From an uncultured Veillonella sp. (GTDB taxonomy: Bacteria; Bacillota; Negativicutes; Veillonellales; Veillonellaceae): DNA of 14,740 nt. The notes beneath the pieces were generated by a model. It searched no databases. It saw only the letters and a list, made by a program, of their open reading frames with translations, and was not told the DNA's origin. Below are positions 14,496 through 14,740 of the stretch, piece after piece. Positions within the stretch are counted from its first letter, which is position 1. Each line of letters begins with the position of its first letter. Made by a program: the position numbers and the translations under genes. The stretch is from NCBI GenBank assembly GCA_900550175.1, contig URQX01000031.1, forward strand, positions 1 to 14,740, written 5' to 3'.

Positions 14496-14628
14496 TTGCT
14501 CAGCAAAAGCACTAGTAATATATAATCTTGTACTCTTTATTACTACGTGATAACTATATATAGTGGATTTTTTATTAAATATCATAATCGGTATACTAAA
14601 TTTGATATCGAATTATGTAAATTAAGTA

Positions 14629-14657
14629 ATGACAAATTAATAACAATTCTGTATAAT
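14629..14657 (+). promoter_or_regulatory. Strong promoter downstream of parB
   Basis: ATGACA (14629-14634), a 17-bp spacer and TATAAT (14652-14657) match consensus at 11 of 12 positions. The start would be near 14664, and the gene it serves lies beyond the right edge. The 130 bp between parB and this promoter hold only a weak hairpin (14514-14520 with 14538-14544) without a T-tract. Confidence 0.7.
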
Positions 14658-14680
14658 ATAAATACAATTTACAATCCACG

Positions 14681-14712
14681 GTGAAAGCGTAGTCTACGGA
14701 CTGCGCTTTTAC
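14681..14712. repeat. Hairpin of the GTGAAAG family with a UACG loop
   Basis: Arms 14681-14694 (GTGAAAGCGTAGTC) and 14699-14712 form a 14-bp stem, counting two G-U pairs, closed by C(UACG)G, a very stable UNCG tetraloop. It begins about 17 nt after the predicted transcription start of the promoter at 14629-14657. The left end GGTGAAAGC matches the palindromes at 2786 and 8832. No T-tract follows. Confidence 0.65.
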
Positions 14713-14740
14713 TGTATTTAAGGGTTATAATTATATAAAG

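Noticed and set aside
14514..14544. Hairpin AGTAATA/TATTACT after parB as a terminator
   Set aside because: The stem has no G-C-rich core, a large loop and no T-tract on the plus strand.

Overview
The window is a low-GC chromosomal segment with the gene order found next to the replication origin of Firmicutes: rpmH, rnpA, yidD, yidC, jag (khpB), mnmE, mnmG, rsmG, then parA and parB. The short YidC without a periplasmic domain, the Jag protein, the Soj/Spo0J-type partition pair and the perfect 16-bp parS sites all point to the Bacillota. Protein-level resemblance, from memory only, suggests the Negativicutes and most likely Veillonella; the genus is an inference. dnaA and oriC would be expected just left of base 1. 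No cluster of DnaA boxes is visible inside the window.

Left part (1-6263): one rightward block starts at a perfect consensus promoter (TTGACA, 17 bp, TATAAT) and runs from ribosomal protein L34 through RNase P protein, membrane-insertion factors YidD and YidC and the RNA-binding protein Jag to the tRNA-modifying pair MnmE/MnmG. Terminator-like hairpins between rpmH and rnpA, between rnpA and yidD, and after jag suggest that expression is stepped down along the block. It ends at a strong bidirectional terminator.

Middle (6264-7829): a small leftward unit encodes a 37-residue protein of unknown function with its own promoter, ribosome binding site and terminator. It is followed by about 640 bp of AT-rich DNA in which I find no convincing gene, and then by rsmG.

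Right part (7830-12735): three leftward genes form a methionine/one-carbon operon: a stand-alone reactivation domain of cobalamin-dependent methionine synthase, a MetH lacking that domain, and the methylenetetrahydrofolate reductase MetF. The operon lies between rsmG and parA, where many Firmicutes have noc or nothing, and it runs against the expected direction of replication. Its leader has a strong promoter followed by an intrinsic terminator just before the first gene, which suggests attenuation or a small leader RNA.

Far right (12736-14740): parA and parB form the chromosome partition operon. Three perfect parS palindromes lie within 1.7 kb: one touching the stop codon of the activation-domain gene, one in the parA upstream region and one inside the parA coding sequence. 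After parB comes a strong promoter whose transcript would begin with a UNCG-loop hairpin and leave the window.

The least explained signal is a set of intergenic palindromes that share GTGAAAG...CTTTCAC ends. They occur after yidD, before mnmE, between metH and metF, and after parB, with a possible remnant at the end of mnmE.
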